Below, in pieces: positions 18,165 to 27,798 of a stretch of DNA of 64,000 nt. The stretch is from contig CALSLT010000004.1 in NCBI GenBank assembly GCA_943787265.1, positions 62,001 through 126,000 on the forward strand, given 5' to 3'. Below the pieces are notes generated by a model that was not told the DNA's origin, did no database searches, and saw nothing but the letters and a program-made list of their open reading frames with translations. Source of the stretch: an uncultured Planctomycetaceae bacterium (GTDB lineage: Bacteria > Planctomycetota > Planctomycetia > Planctomycetales > Planctomycetaceae). A program made the translations under genes and the position numbers. Numbering within the stretch: position 1 is the stretch's first letter; each line of letters starts with the position of its first letter.

Positions 18165-19445
18165 ATGAAGCTGACACCCTCAAAAGAACGTGCTACCAAC
18201 ATTTTCCATTCGTCGGCAGTAATGTTCGTCGTTCTGTTGTGTCTGGCAGCCGGGTGCGACGACGGCACCGCTGTAAAAGAAGCTGACTCGGGCATGGCTA
18301 CGTCGCTGACCACGGAAGACGCCCCTGCACTTCCGGATGCAAGCACCGCGAATGACGATTCAGAAAGCGACGCATCCGACCAGTCCGACAATGCGACCGA
18401 GGCATCAGCGAGCCCTTCAGACACGCCGGCAGAATCGGTCTCCGCCGAAGACACCGATGGGCCAGCTGACTCCGAGAAAACTCCCCCCGCGGATTCAGCC
18501 GACGACACAGATGATCCAGCAGCCGTCACAGAAGCCGTTCCGGAGAAGTCACAAGGAACAAAACTCCCAGAGGACTTTCTGGAAGGCAGCCAGACTACGT
18601 CGCTGAATCAGCAGAAGACCGTGCTGCTGGATCTCACGGGAAAACGCATTCTGCTCAAAGCTCGAGTGTGCCTCACTGAAGGGCTGCTCGAAATGCTGCT
18701 CTGCCCGCACCAGACGAAGGAGCATGAATCAATCCTTTCGACCAAAGCCGCCGCTTTCACCGTGCATACAGGCCTGCTGGCACTCGGGTGTAAAGAAGGG
18801 CAAGCCGCCAGGTACGATTCGGAAAACGAGACGTACACTCCGGCCAGCGGTCAGATCATCGACGTATTTCTGCACTGGGCCGATGCCGAAGGAAAGCTGC
18901 ATCGAGAACGCGCTCAGAACTGGGTCCGCCGCTCACGACAGCACTACTACCAGGCAGAATTCAAAACACTGCCCAAGGATCTGAAACTGATTCCCGACGG
19001 TAATCTGAGATACGACGACGTCAACCAGTATCTCTTCTGGTACGGACCGATGAGCGACGATGAGCTGACCGACTGCCTCAAGATGAGTTCCGACGAGAAG
19101 TTTCAGGCAGCGATGCGACGGTTCCACAAAGAGGGACAGGAAAAGCCGATGGTCGCGGACTGGGTCTTTGTTGGCAGCGGATTTTATGAAGACGGAGATT
19201 CGGCAAAACAATATCTGGCCGAGGGCGGCTACATGATCTGCGTCGCCAATTTCCCAATGGCCATGCTCGATGTTTCCACGCCAAGCGATTCCAACGGAAC
19301 GGAATCGCTCGCTTATGAAGCAGCAACCGAACAGCTTCCGCCACGCGACTCCGAAGTCATGATCGAGCTGGTGCCGCGTCAGGCAAAGAAAGCTGTCAAT
19401 GAAAAAGCGGCGGCAGACGAAGTGACCACAGAAAAGACGGAATGA
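18165..19445 (+). CDS. Lipoprotein with acidic Ser/Asp/Glu-rich linker
   Basis: 426 residues from the ATG at 18165 (AGGA upstream); the open frame starts earlier, inside the hydrolase gene, but there the sequence is not exported-like. Signal peptide with lipobox LAAGC (FVVLLCLAAGC). Residues about 30-130 are a low-complexity acidic linker rich in Asp, Ser, Glu, Ala and Thr. The C-terminal 300 residues form a compact unknown domain (KRILLKARVCLTEGLLEMLLCP... to VEIGLVP-type tail). Many planctomycete lipoproteins show this layout. Function unknown; envelope-located. Confidence 0.85.
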   Translation: MKLTPSKERATNIFHSSAVMFVVLLCLAAGCDDGTAVKEADSGMATSLTTEDAPALPDASTANDDSESDASDQSDNATEASASPSDTPAESVSAEDTDGPADSEKTPPADSADDTDDPAAVTEAVPEKSQGTKLPEDFLEGSQTTSLNQQKTVLLDLTGKRILLKARVCLTEGLLEMLLCPHQTKEHESILSTKAAAFTVHTGLLALGCKEGQAARYDSENETYTPASGQIIDVFLHWADAEGKLHRERAQNWVRRSRQHYYQAEFKTLPKDLKLIPDGNLRYDDVNQYLFWYGPMSDDELTDCLKMSSDEKFQAAMRRFHKEGQEKPMVADWVFVGSGFYEDGDSAKQYLAEGGYMICVANFPMAMLDVSTPSDSNGTESLAYEAATEQLPPRDSEVMIELVPRQAKKAVNEKAAADEVTTEKTE

Positions 19446-19451
19446 CTGAGT

Positions 19452-19473
19452 GGTGCGTCGAGACGCACCCTAC
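19452..19473. repeat. Palindromic repeat, GGTGCGTC family
   Basis: Stem GGTGCGTC with loop GA and GACGCACC, followed by CTAC. It is the short form of the element at 46012-46065. Lies between two convergent genes. Confidence 0.7.
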
Positions 19474-19477
19474 AATT

Positions 19478-20488
19478 CTATCGAATAGTCGCTGTGGTGG
19501 GTGGCTCGCTGACAAACGGGAGTTCCGTTCCGGATTCGAGGAACAGTGAGCGGACCATTCCCATCCCGATGGGCTTGCCGGCTGACCATGACCAGGCAAC
19601 AGACGTCGCTCGACCGGCTTCCTTATCCTGCTTTTTGGGATTCAACAGGGCGATCCCGACTGAGGGAGTCTCAGCCGCTTCAATTTCAAACGAGGCCAAA
19701 GCCTTGTTCACGTGGCCCATCGCGTTCAGGCGAGCGATGGGTTCCTGCCCAAGGTAGCAGCCTTTCTGGAACGAAATCGCGAGTTCCGTTCGAGCGGCTT
19801 CCTGAGCCAGGTTTTCGTCCGTCAGGTCGATGCCGTAAACGGGGAACGTCGCTTCGATCCTCAGCGATTCGAACGCGCGTGTTCCCCCCGCTGTGATCCC
19901 AGCGCTCGTCAACTTTTCCCATAGAGCGTCACCTTGGGTTGCTTCGCCGATAATCAGGAAGGCTGTCGTGCCAAAGATGTCCACCCGCTTGATGTGAATC
20001 GCAGATTCCACTTCTCCGGTTTGAACAGTCAACTTCGTATGCTGCCATGCGGCAAGCTCCGCAACATCCAATCCAGCGTCAGTCAGCAACTGAACGGCCT
20101 GCGGCCCCGAAACAAGGAATTCCGTGAGCAATTCTGTTTGGTCCACGAGTTGAACATCCTCAACGAGACAATACTTATTGAGATGCGACGTCAACGCCTC
20201 GCCCTGCCCTGGCACTGACTCGATCGTGAGAGACTCTTCGTCGGCAAACACAAAAACATGGCCAAGGATGCGGCCTTTGACGTTGCACAAAAAAGCTTCA
20301 CAGCCTGAGCCGGTTTGCAGTCCTTTGATATCGTTCGTGCAGAAGCCGTGGAAGAACGAGTGGCGATCCGCTCCCGACATCTGCAATTGTGTCCGATCAG
20401 AAACGTCGAAGATCGCCGCCGAGTCCGTGGCGGCTCGATATTCCGACTCAGCATTTCCAAAGTCAGGTTGAGAATGTCGTGGCTCCAC
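19478..20488 (-). CDS. ygfZ: YgfZ/GcvT-like folate-binding protein
   Basis: 336 residues from a GTG at 20488 with GGAG eight bases upstream. A longer frame reaches an ATG at 20599, but its first part crosses a tandem repeat with a 14-base unit (not a multiple of three) and a palindromic repeat, so coding there is unlikely. Aminomethyltransferase-like fold: YRAATDSAAIFDVSDRTQLQMSG near the N terminus, then TNDIKGL, and the YgfZ signature KGCYLGQE with the conserved Cys near 245. YgfZ helps make or repair certain Fe-S enzymes and MiaB-type tRNA modification in a folate-dependent way. Cytoplasmic. Confidence 0.88.
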   Translation of the reverse strand: MEPRHSQPDFGNAESEYRAATDSAAIFDVSDRTQLQMSGADRHSFFHGFCTNDIKGLQTGSGCEAFLCNVKGRILGHVFVFADEESLTIESVPGQGEALTSHLNKYCLVEDVQLVDQTELLTEFLVSGPQAVQLLTDAGLDVAELAAWQHTKLTVQTGEVESAIHIKRVDIFGTTAFLIIGEATQGDALWEKLTSAGITAGGTRAFESLRIEATFPVYGIDLTDENLAQEAARTELAISFQKGCYLGQEPIARLNAMGHVNKALASFEIEAAETPSVGIALLNPKKQDKEAGRATSVAWSWSAGKPIGMGMVRSLFLESGTELPFVSEPPTTATIR

Positions 20489-20503
20489 GTGATCGTCTCC
20501 GCT

Positions 20504-20531
20504 GGTTGCATTCGGCTGGTTGCATTCGGCT
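20504..20531. repeat. 14-bp tandem duplication
   Basis: Two exact adjacent copies of GGTTGCATTCGGCT, with a third degenerate copy after them. Located just upstream of the ygfZ start, so it is likely promoter/leader DNA. Confidence 0.8.
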
Positions 20532-20592
20532 GGCTCGTTCGGCTGGGACGGTATTGCACGCTCGACACGGAAGCAAACCGCGAGTGGCAGGA

Positions 20593-20650
20593 TGGGCACC
20601 GCCCACCAGACTGTACCGCGAGAAAAACGTTAGGTAGTGCCCACCCTACA
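20593..20650. repeat. Palindromic repeat, GGTGGGC family
   Basis: Left arm TGGGCACCGCCCACC and right arm TAGTGCCCACCCTACA around a short spacer. Same family as 23360-23411 and 43282-43333. Confidence 0.65.
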
Positions 20651-20779
20651 CACTCAATCCATCAACAGAAGCGGCAATCGCGTTTCGTGGCGAGGGCCAA
20701 CTGCGATCCGCTACAGTCACTCTGCTTGATCGCTCACTTCTAACTCGCACCGGCAGACTCCATAACAGGACACTTTTTG

Positions 20780-22660
<1,881 letters not shown>

Positions 22661-22710
22661 CCAGCGGGCATCAGCACCACTCTGTCGGCACAAGGTTTCA
22701 AGCAGCTACA

Positions 22711-22760
22711 AACACAAACAAGCGACGGATAAGTATCCTCTTCCGTCGCTTGTTTGTGTT
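22711..22760 (+). terminator. Long perfect hairpin ending the sulfatase transcript
   Basis: A perfect 19-bp stem (arms 22711-22729 and 22742-22760) with a 12-base loop. It starts 50 bases after the sulfatase stop. The following bases are not a clean T-run, so termination is inferred from position and stem strength. Confidence 0.7.
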
Positions 22761-22940
22761 CGGGGCGTCGGTTTTCTGTAGCCATCGCCTGACATTTGAC
22801 ACGGCATTGAGATATCCAGTTCGAACCGCTCAGCCCGGCGATGTTTTAATTCTTTCGATATTCAGCTTGACGAGTTGGCTTCGCCTCTTAAACTCCGAAC
22901 GAATTAAAAGTTCGTGCGCCGGCATTCGGAGTTTCCAAAT

Positions 22941-23336
22941 ATGGCTCGCCCACCTTCAGAGCACCCGACCGAATTGGAACTTGCCATTCTGAAAGTGCTG
23001 TGGCAGAAGTCGCCGCAGACCGTCCAGGACGTGCGTGACGAACTTTCAACATCTGGACGGGAACTTGCTCACAGCTCGGTCATAACCATGATGAATATCA
23101 TGGTCCGCAAGCAGTACCTGAAACGCGAAAAAGCCGGGCGAGCGTTTGAGTTCACGCCGCTGATCGAACAGCAAAGCGTCGGTCGCAGCATGCTCGGCGA
23201 CATTGTCAATCGTGTATTCGACGGCTCTGCGAGTGCTGTGATGCTCGAACTGTTTGAAACATCCGACGTTGATTCCAAAGAACTGGCTGCCATCCGCAAG
23301 ATGATCTCGCGAAAGACTCGCGAGCTGAACCAGTAG
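22941..23336 (+). CDS. BlaI/MecI-family transcriptional repressor
   Basis: 131 residues from the ATG at 22941. Winged-helix DNA-binding features of the BlaI/MecI/CopY family: PTELELAILKVLWQKSPQTVQDVRDEL and SSVITMMNIMVRKQYLKREKAGRAFEFTPL, followed by the dimerisation helix region. In this family the repressor is inactivated when the partner M56 membrane protease is triggered. The next gene, 97 bases downstream on the same strand, is exactly such an M56 protein, so the pair is a signalling unit. The regulated genes are not known; autoregulation is usual. The gap contains a palindromic repeat. Confidence 0.92.
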   Translation: MARPPSEHPTELELAILKVLWQKSPQTVQDVRDELSTSGRELAHSSVITMMNIMVRKQYLKREKAGRAFEFTPLIEQQSVGRSMLGDIVNRVFDGSASAVMLELFETSDVDSKELAAIRKMISRKTRELNQ

Positions 23337-23359
23337 TCCCGCAAACGTTTGATTGTTCG

Positions 23360-23411
23360 GTAGGGTGTGCACTGCCCACCAGCTTCAGAATTGGTGGGCA
23401 GTGCCCGCCCA
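23360..23411. repeat. Palindromic repeat, GGTGGGC family
   Basis: Arms TAGGGTGTGCACTGCCCACC and GGTGGGCAGTGCCCGCCC flank a 12-base spacer. It sits in the gap between the BlaI and M56 genes, so any transcript of the pair would carry it as a large hairpin. Confidence 0.75.
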
Positions 23412-23432
23412 ACGAGTTCCGGAGACGCACTC

Positions 23433-26400
23433 ATGATGGCACTCACTTTTTCACAGATCGCGGACGTCGCTTACCCGCTTGCATGGCAGCTCACACTGAC
23501 GCTGATACACGTTCTTTGGATCGGCGCGGCAATCGCAGCGTTGGCCATTTTCGTCGATCGCATTCTTGCGACGGGAACGAGCGATTCAGGTTCGACCGAC
23601 GCCGGATCGGCAAACACTAGAGCTCGCTACTGGCTGAACATGACCGCGTTGGTCACGCTCGCGGCGACTCTGCCGATCACGTTTCTCGTGGTGAGAGATT
23701 CCGCTGCTCAGTTCGACGCTTCACCTTCAAGTTTGATGGTCGAGGCCGTTGAGCCTGAATCTTCAATTCCGATTGCTAACGCTCAACTAAGCAACTCAGA
23801 GAGTGCTGAAACTTCGGCAGCAAAGAGCGAGTCAACCGCCGGCGAGCCTGCAGGAACATTGTCCGTTACTCCCGTCCATCCAAGTGAAGATCCGGCCCCT
23901 CTCATTGATTCAATGTTGAATCGACTCCAAACAGTGGCTCCGGCGATCGCCCTTGTCTACCTCGCTGGTGTGTTGACGATGCTGGTCCGTCTGGCTGTTG
24001 CATTTTGTGGCGGGCAGCGGCTGACCTCACTCGGACAACCTGTCGCGGAACAATCGATACTCGACGTGGTGGCCACTCAGGCAGAACGGTTGGCTCTGAA
24101 AGCCGTGCCAATGGTCGCGTTCTGCGAACGCGTTGCCGTGCCCGTCGTCGTCGGAGTTCTCAAACCGGTCATCCTGCTGCCGGCGGCGATGATGTCGGGG
24201 CTAAACTCTCAGGAACTCGCTGCGGTCCTCGCGCACGAACTCGCTCACGTCAAACGATTCGATCACGTTCTGATCGTCGTGCAGCGTTTCCTGGAAGCCG
24301 TGCTGTTTTTCCATCCGGCGGTGTGGTGGCTCGGACGGAGAATCCATGATCTGCGGGAGGATGCCTGCGACGACCTCGTCATTCAGGGTGGCACCGACCG
24401 CATGGACTACGCCCGATCGTTGTTACGTGTGGCCGAAATGCGGGTTGGTGACGACTCTCACGCCGCGCAGCTCGCTCAATTGGCAGTCGACGGCGGTGAT
24501 CCTTCGAAGTTAAGGCAACGTATTCAACGGATCGTTCAAAGCGAAGACGAACCGGGCGTACGACTGAACCAGAGTCGCGCGACATTCGCGTTGGTAGCGT
24601 CCGCGATGGCGATTGCTCTGTCGCTTGTTCCAGTTCTGCCTGGAATTTCAGACAAACCACCTGGAATTTCAGACAAACCAGTCGACGCGGCCGCCAATCC
24701 GGTTCTAGCTAGGGAAAGTTCAGCCAATCGGGAATCAGCAGGCGACGACACTGAGGAAGAACGAGCGAGCGTCACGCAAAAACTGGAAGAACCAGCTGAG
24801 TTGCACGTCGAAAAAATGCCGTTGATCGCCGTTCTGGACGCTGTCGAAAAGCTGAGCGGTATCTCAGTGACTGTTGATCTTGGCCACTTCCGAATGCGAG
24901 ACGTCGATCCTCAAACGCCAATCACGCTCGACCGTGAGGATCTAACGATTCAGACGCTCTTCGAGAAAATCGTACAGCAGGCACATCTGACATTCGAAGT
25001 CAGCCCCGACGGAATCCTCATCCCGGCGAACACTCCAGCGCTCGAACTTCGCATTGTTCCCGAACTTCCAGATTCTGAAGCGAAGATTCGCGTTCCGGAA
25101 GGTTGGGACAAGTCCCATTACCGTGACGGCACGGTCGAAGGGATGGGCGATGCTAAAGACAAAGGCTTTGCCTGGTTTCCACTTCAGAAAAAGAAGCAGG
25201 ATCCCGTTGACGTTCCTGTTTCTGGTGTAGATGGCAGCTTCTCGTTCGGCCTGCTCAGCGATTCACCAGATCACGTTCTTACGGCAGATGGTTCATGGCA
25301 CGTTCAGAATGTCGAAATTCAGGATGACGACTTCGGACGACGCAACGTCCGTGTCAACCTTGACCAACTCGGCGGCCTCCACCTTCAACGTCTTTCAAAG
25401 ACGGCGTTGAATCAGCAGTTGGCGATCATCGTCAATGGTGTTGTCATTTCAGCACCGATCGTGCGTAGCGAGATCGGTCGCGCATTCACCATCACGGGCA
25501 ACTTTTCCGATGACGAGTTGACGATGATTGCCGACGGCATCCGGGGAGCGATGGTCCCGCCAGGCAAGGAGCTGACTTACAAATGCGACGTCATGGACGA
25601 GAAGTCTGGCGAGCCGGTCTCGGGAGCAAAAGTTTTGTGGCGAGTTCGCAGGACCTCTTTCAAGCAGGACGAGCGCCCGCTCTTCGAACAACGATTTACG
25701 ACGGATAAGAATGGTCGATACACCGTCCAGTTGCCGCGAGAGGCATTTGAGTTCGCTCAACTGTCGATCGAATTCGAAGTCCAACACCCGGACTACCTTC
25801 CGAAAAAGAACGTCGGAACCCGGTTGACGCTGCCCGACGCTCCGGGGCCTCGCATGACGGACCTCAGGCATCTGAAGATTCTGCGAGGGGTGCCAGTTAC
25901 TGGACGGTTTGTGAATCCCGACGGAAGTCCGGCCGCCAATCTCCCGTTGATGATCTCTCGCAGCCGTGATGCTCCAGGAGCGGGGTTTCGCGGAGACGTC
26001 ATTGGCCGGACGGATGCAGACGGGCGATACGACATTGTGACGACGGCAAGCTGGCCGAAGCGTCTGCACTGGTTCCCGGAGAAGTTTGTCAGCGATTCGG
26101 TGGCATTGAAGAAAGCAACGGACAGCCCAAAGCCGATTACCTTCGGCGAACAGAAAACGATCCGGTTGAAGAATGGTCCACGGCTGTCAGGCCGTGTTGT
26201 CGATCGAGCCGGCAGGGGGCTGAGTGGAATCTATGTGGAAGCATTTACTGGACGGACCGTGCCTGTCCTTCATGCAAAGTCGGGGGCCGGAGGTCACTTC
26301 GAATTCACTCCGTCGCCGCCTGGAGAATATCGCGTTTACACAACCGATGGTTTTATTGATCCGCTTACCGAGAAATATCTCGGCAAAACTCTGACCCGAC

Positions 26401-27797
26401 CATTTACGGGAGTGACGATTCAGTTGCCGAAAACCGGCAAGCCAGAGCCAGTCATCATTAAACAGGCAGCGTCGGATCCGATTACGGTGACGGCTTATGA
26501 CGAGAATGGCGAGCCGGCGATCAACAGGAGTTTCTGGACGGGCGTCGAGCCATACCGTTCAGCAACCAGTGAGCCCATCAAAGGGCAACCGGGCAAGTAC
26601 CGATTGTGGATTCGACGAGGACGGTCTGGCGGAGCAATCACAACGAATCGTTCTTACGAAACGGCAACGATCTGGCAACGAACGACCGATTCATCACCAG
26701 CACCCGGCCAGGACCTCTATCTAGGCAAAGTAAAACGAAGGGGCGAAGAAGTAGTCGTCCGCTTCCGTCAGAGCGCGACGATTCGACTGATTGTCAAAGC
26801 CGGCGAGAAAGTCGTTCCCTGGGACGCCAGAAGCCTGAACGTGAAGTACGCTCGTGCCGCCGAGTTTGAGAAACTGGGAGTACGCCATCCAGGGTTCGCA
26901 ATCAGCGTCCCGAAGCAAGGCCCAGAACACGTCATTCAGCGAGTCGCTCCCGATGAGGATGTCATCATCGACGTCGGCATCAAAGGGGAACTTCGTAAGC
27001 AGCAGACCATTCGGGTGGGAGCGGGCGAATCGAAGACGATCACGATCGACCTCGCCGCAGTCGCGAATGACGTTTCAAAGAACAGCAAGCCGGATGAAGA
27101 CGATGTGAAATTCGCAACTTTGTCAGTGAAGTACGACGTCGCGGACAGTGACGATGAAGCAAAGATCATCCTTGAAAACACCGGTGTTTCAAACGGCGAG
27201 ATTGGCAGCGTGCAGCGAGGAATGATGCGACACACGCCGGTAAAAAAGGGCGAATCATTTCAGCTCAACAAGCTGGTGCCCGGTAAGTACCAGGTCGCAA
27301 GGTATCGCGAAGTCGAAATCATCACTCTGGTCGGGAAGGAGAACGATCCGAAAGGACCGCGAGTCAACTCGGGGGTCTACATCGACCGAATGCAGTTTAC
27401 ACTCGAAAGCGGAGAGAGCAGATCAATCGTCTTTCAACGTCCAAAGGGACAGCGCATCAAAGGGCTGGTCACGAACCTCGCCGAGTTCAAACCGAACCGC
27501 ACGATCGTCGAAATCTGCAGCCCCAACGCAAAAGACGATGACATCGGACGTGGACTCGACGTGACCGTCTTCGACGCTCAGCAGTGCAACGACGGAAAAT
27601 TCGAGACTGACGCTCTCGTCCCCGGCAAATATAAAGCGATTGTCACCGGCTACGAAGCATGGACCGAGCAGCAGATGTTTCGTTCAGGAATTCAACGACC
27701 ACCGTTTATTGGAAGCGTAGAATTTACCGTTCCGTCTACTGGCAAAGTTGAACCAATCGAAATCAAACTGCGAGACGCATTCAAAAAGGTTGATTGA
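23433..27797 (+). CDS. BlaR1-like M56 metallopeptidase fused to STN, SecD-P1-like and regulatory-domain repeats
   Basis: 1454 residues from the ATG at 23433 (GGAG eight bases upstream). Residues 1-400: an M56 membrane protease with several transmembrane helices and the zinc motif HELAH at 268-272, and a later VWWLGRRIHDLREDACDD block. A hydrophobic helix follows near 400 (ATFALVASAMAIALSLVPVLP). Residues about 450-530 look like an STN/secretin N-domain (VEKMPLIAVLDAVEKLSGI...). Residues about 655-715 strongly resemble the P1 head of SecD (QLAIIVNGVVISAPIVRSEI, ITGNFSDDEL). The remainder contains repeated carboxypeptidase-regulatory-like beta sandwiches (GRFVNPDGSPAANLPL, LSGRVVDRAGRGLSGIYVEAF). 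Expected role: sense a signal outside and cleave the BlaI repressor inside. Confidence 0.9.
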   Translation: MMALTFSQIADVAYPLAWQLTLTLIHVLWIGAAIAALAIFVDRILATGTSDSGSTDAGSANTRARYWLNMTALVTLAATLPITFLVVRDSAAQFDASPSSLMVEAVEPESSIPIANAQLSNSESAETSAAKSESTAGEPAGTLSVTPVHPSEDPAPLIDSMLNRLQTVAPAIALVYLAGVLTMLVRLAVAFCGGQRLTSLGQPVAEQSILDVVATQAERLALKAVPMVAFCERVAVPVVVGVLKPVILLPAAMMSGLNSQELAAVLAHELAHVKRFDHVLIVVQRFLEAVLFFHPAVWWLGRRIHDLREDACDDLVIQGGTDRMDYARSLLRVAEMRVGDDSHAAQLAQLAVDGGDPSKLRQRIQRIVQSEDEPGVRLNQSRATFALVASAMAIALSLVPVLPGISDKPPGISDKPVDAAANPVLARESSANRESAGDDTEEERASVTQKLEEPAELHVEKMPLIAVLDAVEKLSGISVTVDLGHFRMRDVDPQTPITLDREDLTIQTLFEKIVQQAHLTFEVSPDGILIPANTPALELRIVPELPDSEAKIRVPEGWDKSHYRDGTVEGMGDAKDKGFAWFPLQKKKQDPVDVPVSGVDGSFSFGLLSDSPDHVLTADGSWHVQNVEIQDDDFGRRNVRVNLDQLGGLHLQRLSKTALNQQLAIIVNGVVISAPIVRSEIGRAFTITGNFSDDELTMIADGIRGAMVPPGKELTYKCDVMDEKSGEPVSGAKVLWRVRRTSFKQDERPLFEQRFTTDKNGRYTVQLPREAFEFAQLSIEFEVQHPDYLPKKNVGTRLTLPDAPGPRMTDLRHLKILRGVPVTGRFVNPDGSPAANLPLMISRSRDAPGAGFRGDVIGRTDADGRYDIVTTASWPKRLHWFPEKFVSDSVALKKATDSPKPITFGEQKTIRLKNGPRLSGRVVDRAGRGLSGIYVEAFTGRTVPVLHAKSGAGGHFEFTPSPPGEYRVYTTDGFIDPLTEKYLGKTLTRPFTGVTIQLPKTGKPEPVIIKQAASDPITVTAYDENGEPAINRSFWTGVEPYRSATSEPIKGQPGKYRLWIRRGRSGGAITTNRSYETATIWQRTTDSSPAPGQDLYLGKVKRRGEEVVVRFRQSATIRLIVKAGEKVVPWDARSLNVKYARAAEFEKLGVRHPGFAISVPKQGPEHVIQRVAPDEDVIIDVGIKGELRKQQTIRVGAGESKTITIDLAAVANDVSKNSKPDEDDVKFATLSVKYDVADSDDEAKIILENTGVSNGEIGSVQRGMMRHTPVKKGESFQLNKLVPGKYQVARYREVEIITLVGKENDPKGPRVNSGVYIDRMQFTLESGESRSIVFQRPKGQRIKGLVTNLAEFKPNRTIVEICSPNAKDDDIGRGLDVTVFDAQQCNDGKFETDALVPGKYKAIVTGYEAWTEQQMFRSGIQRPPFIGSVEFTVPSTGKVEPIEIKLRDAFKKVD
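24639..24680. repeat. 21-bp in-frame tandem duplication
   Basis: Two exact copies of a 21-base unit within the M56 gene, encoding the heptad PGISDKP twice. It lies just after the last hydrophobic helix. Confidence 0.9.
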
Positions 27798-27798
27798 C

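Noticed and set aside
22896..22914. CGAAC/GTTCG inverted repeat upstream of blaI
   Set aside because: Arms are only 5 bp with a 9-base gap; too weak to call an operator, though position fits.
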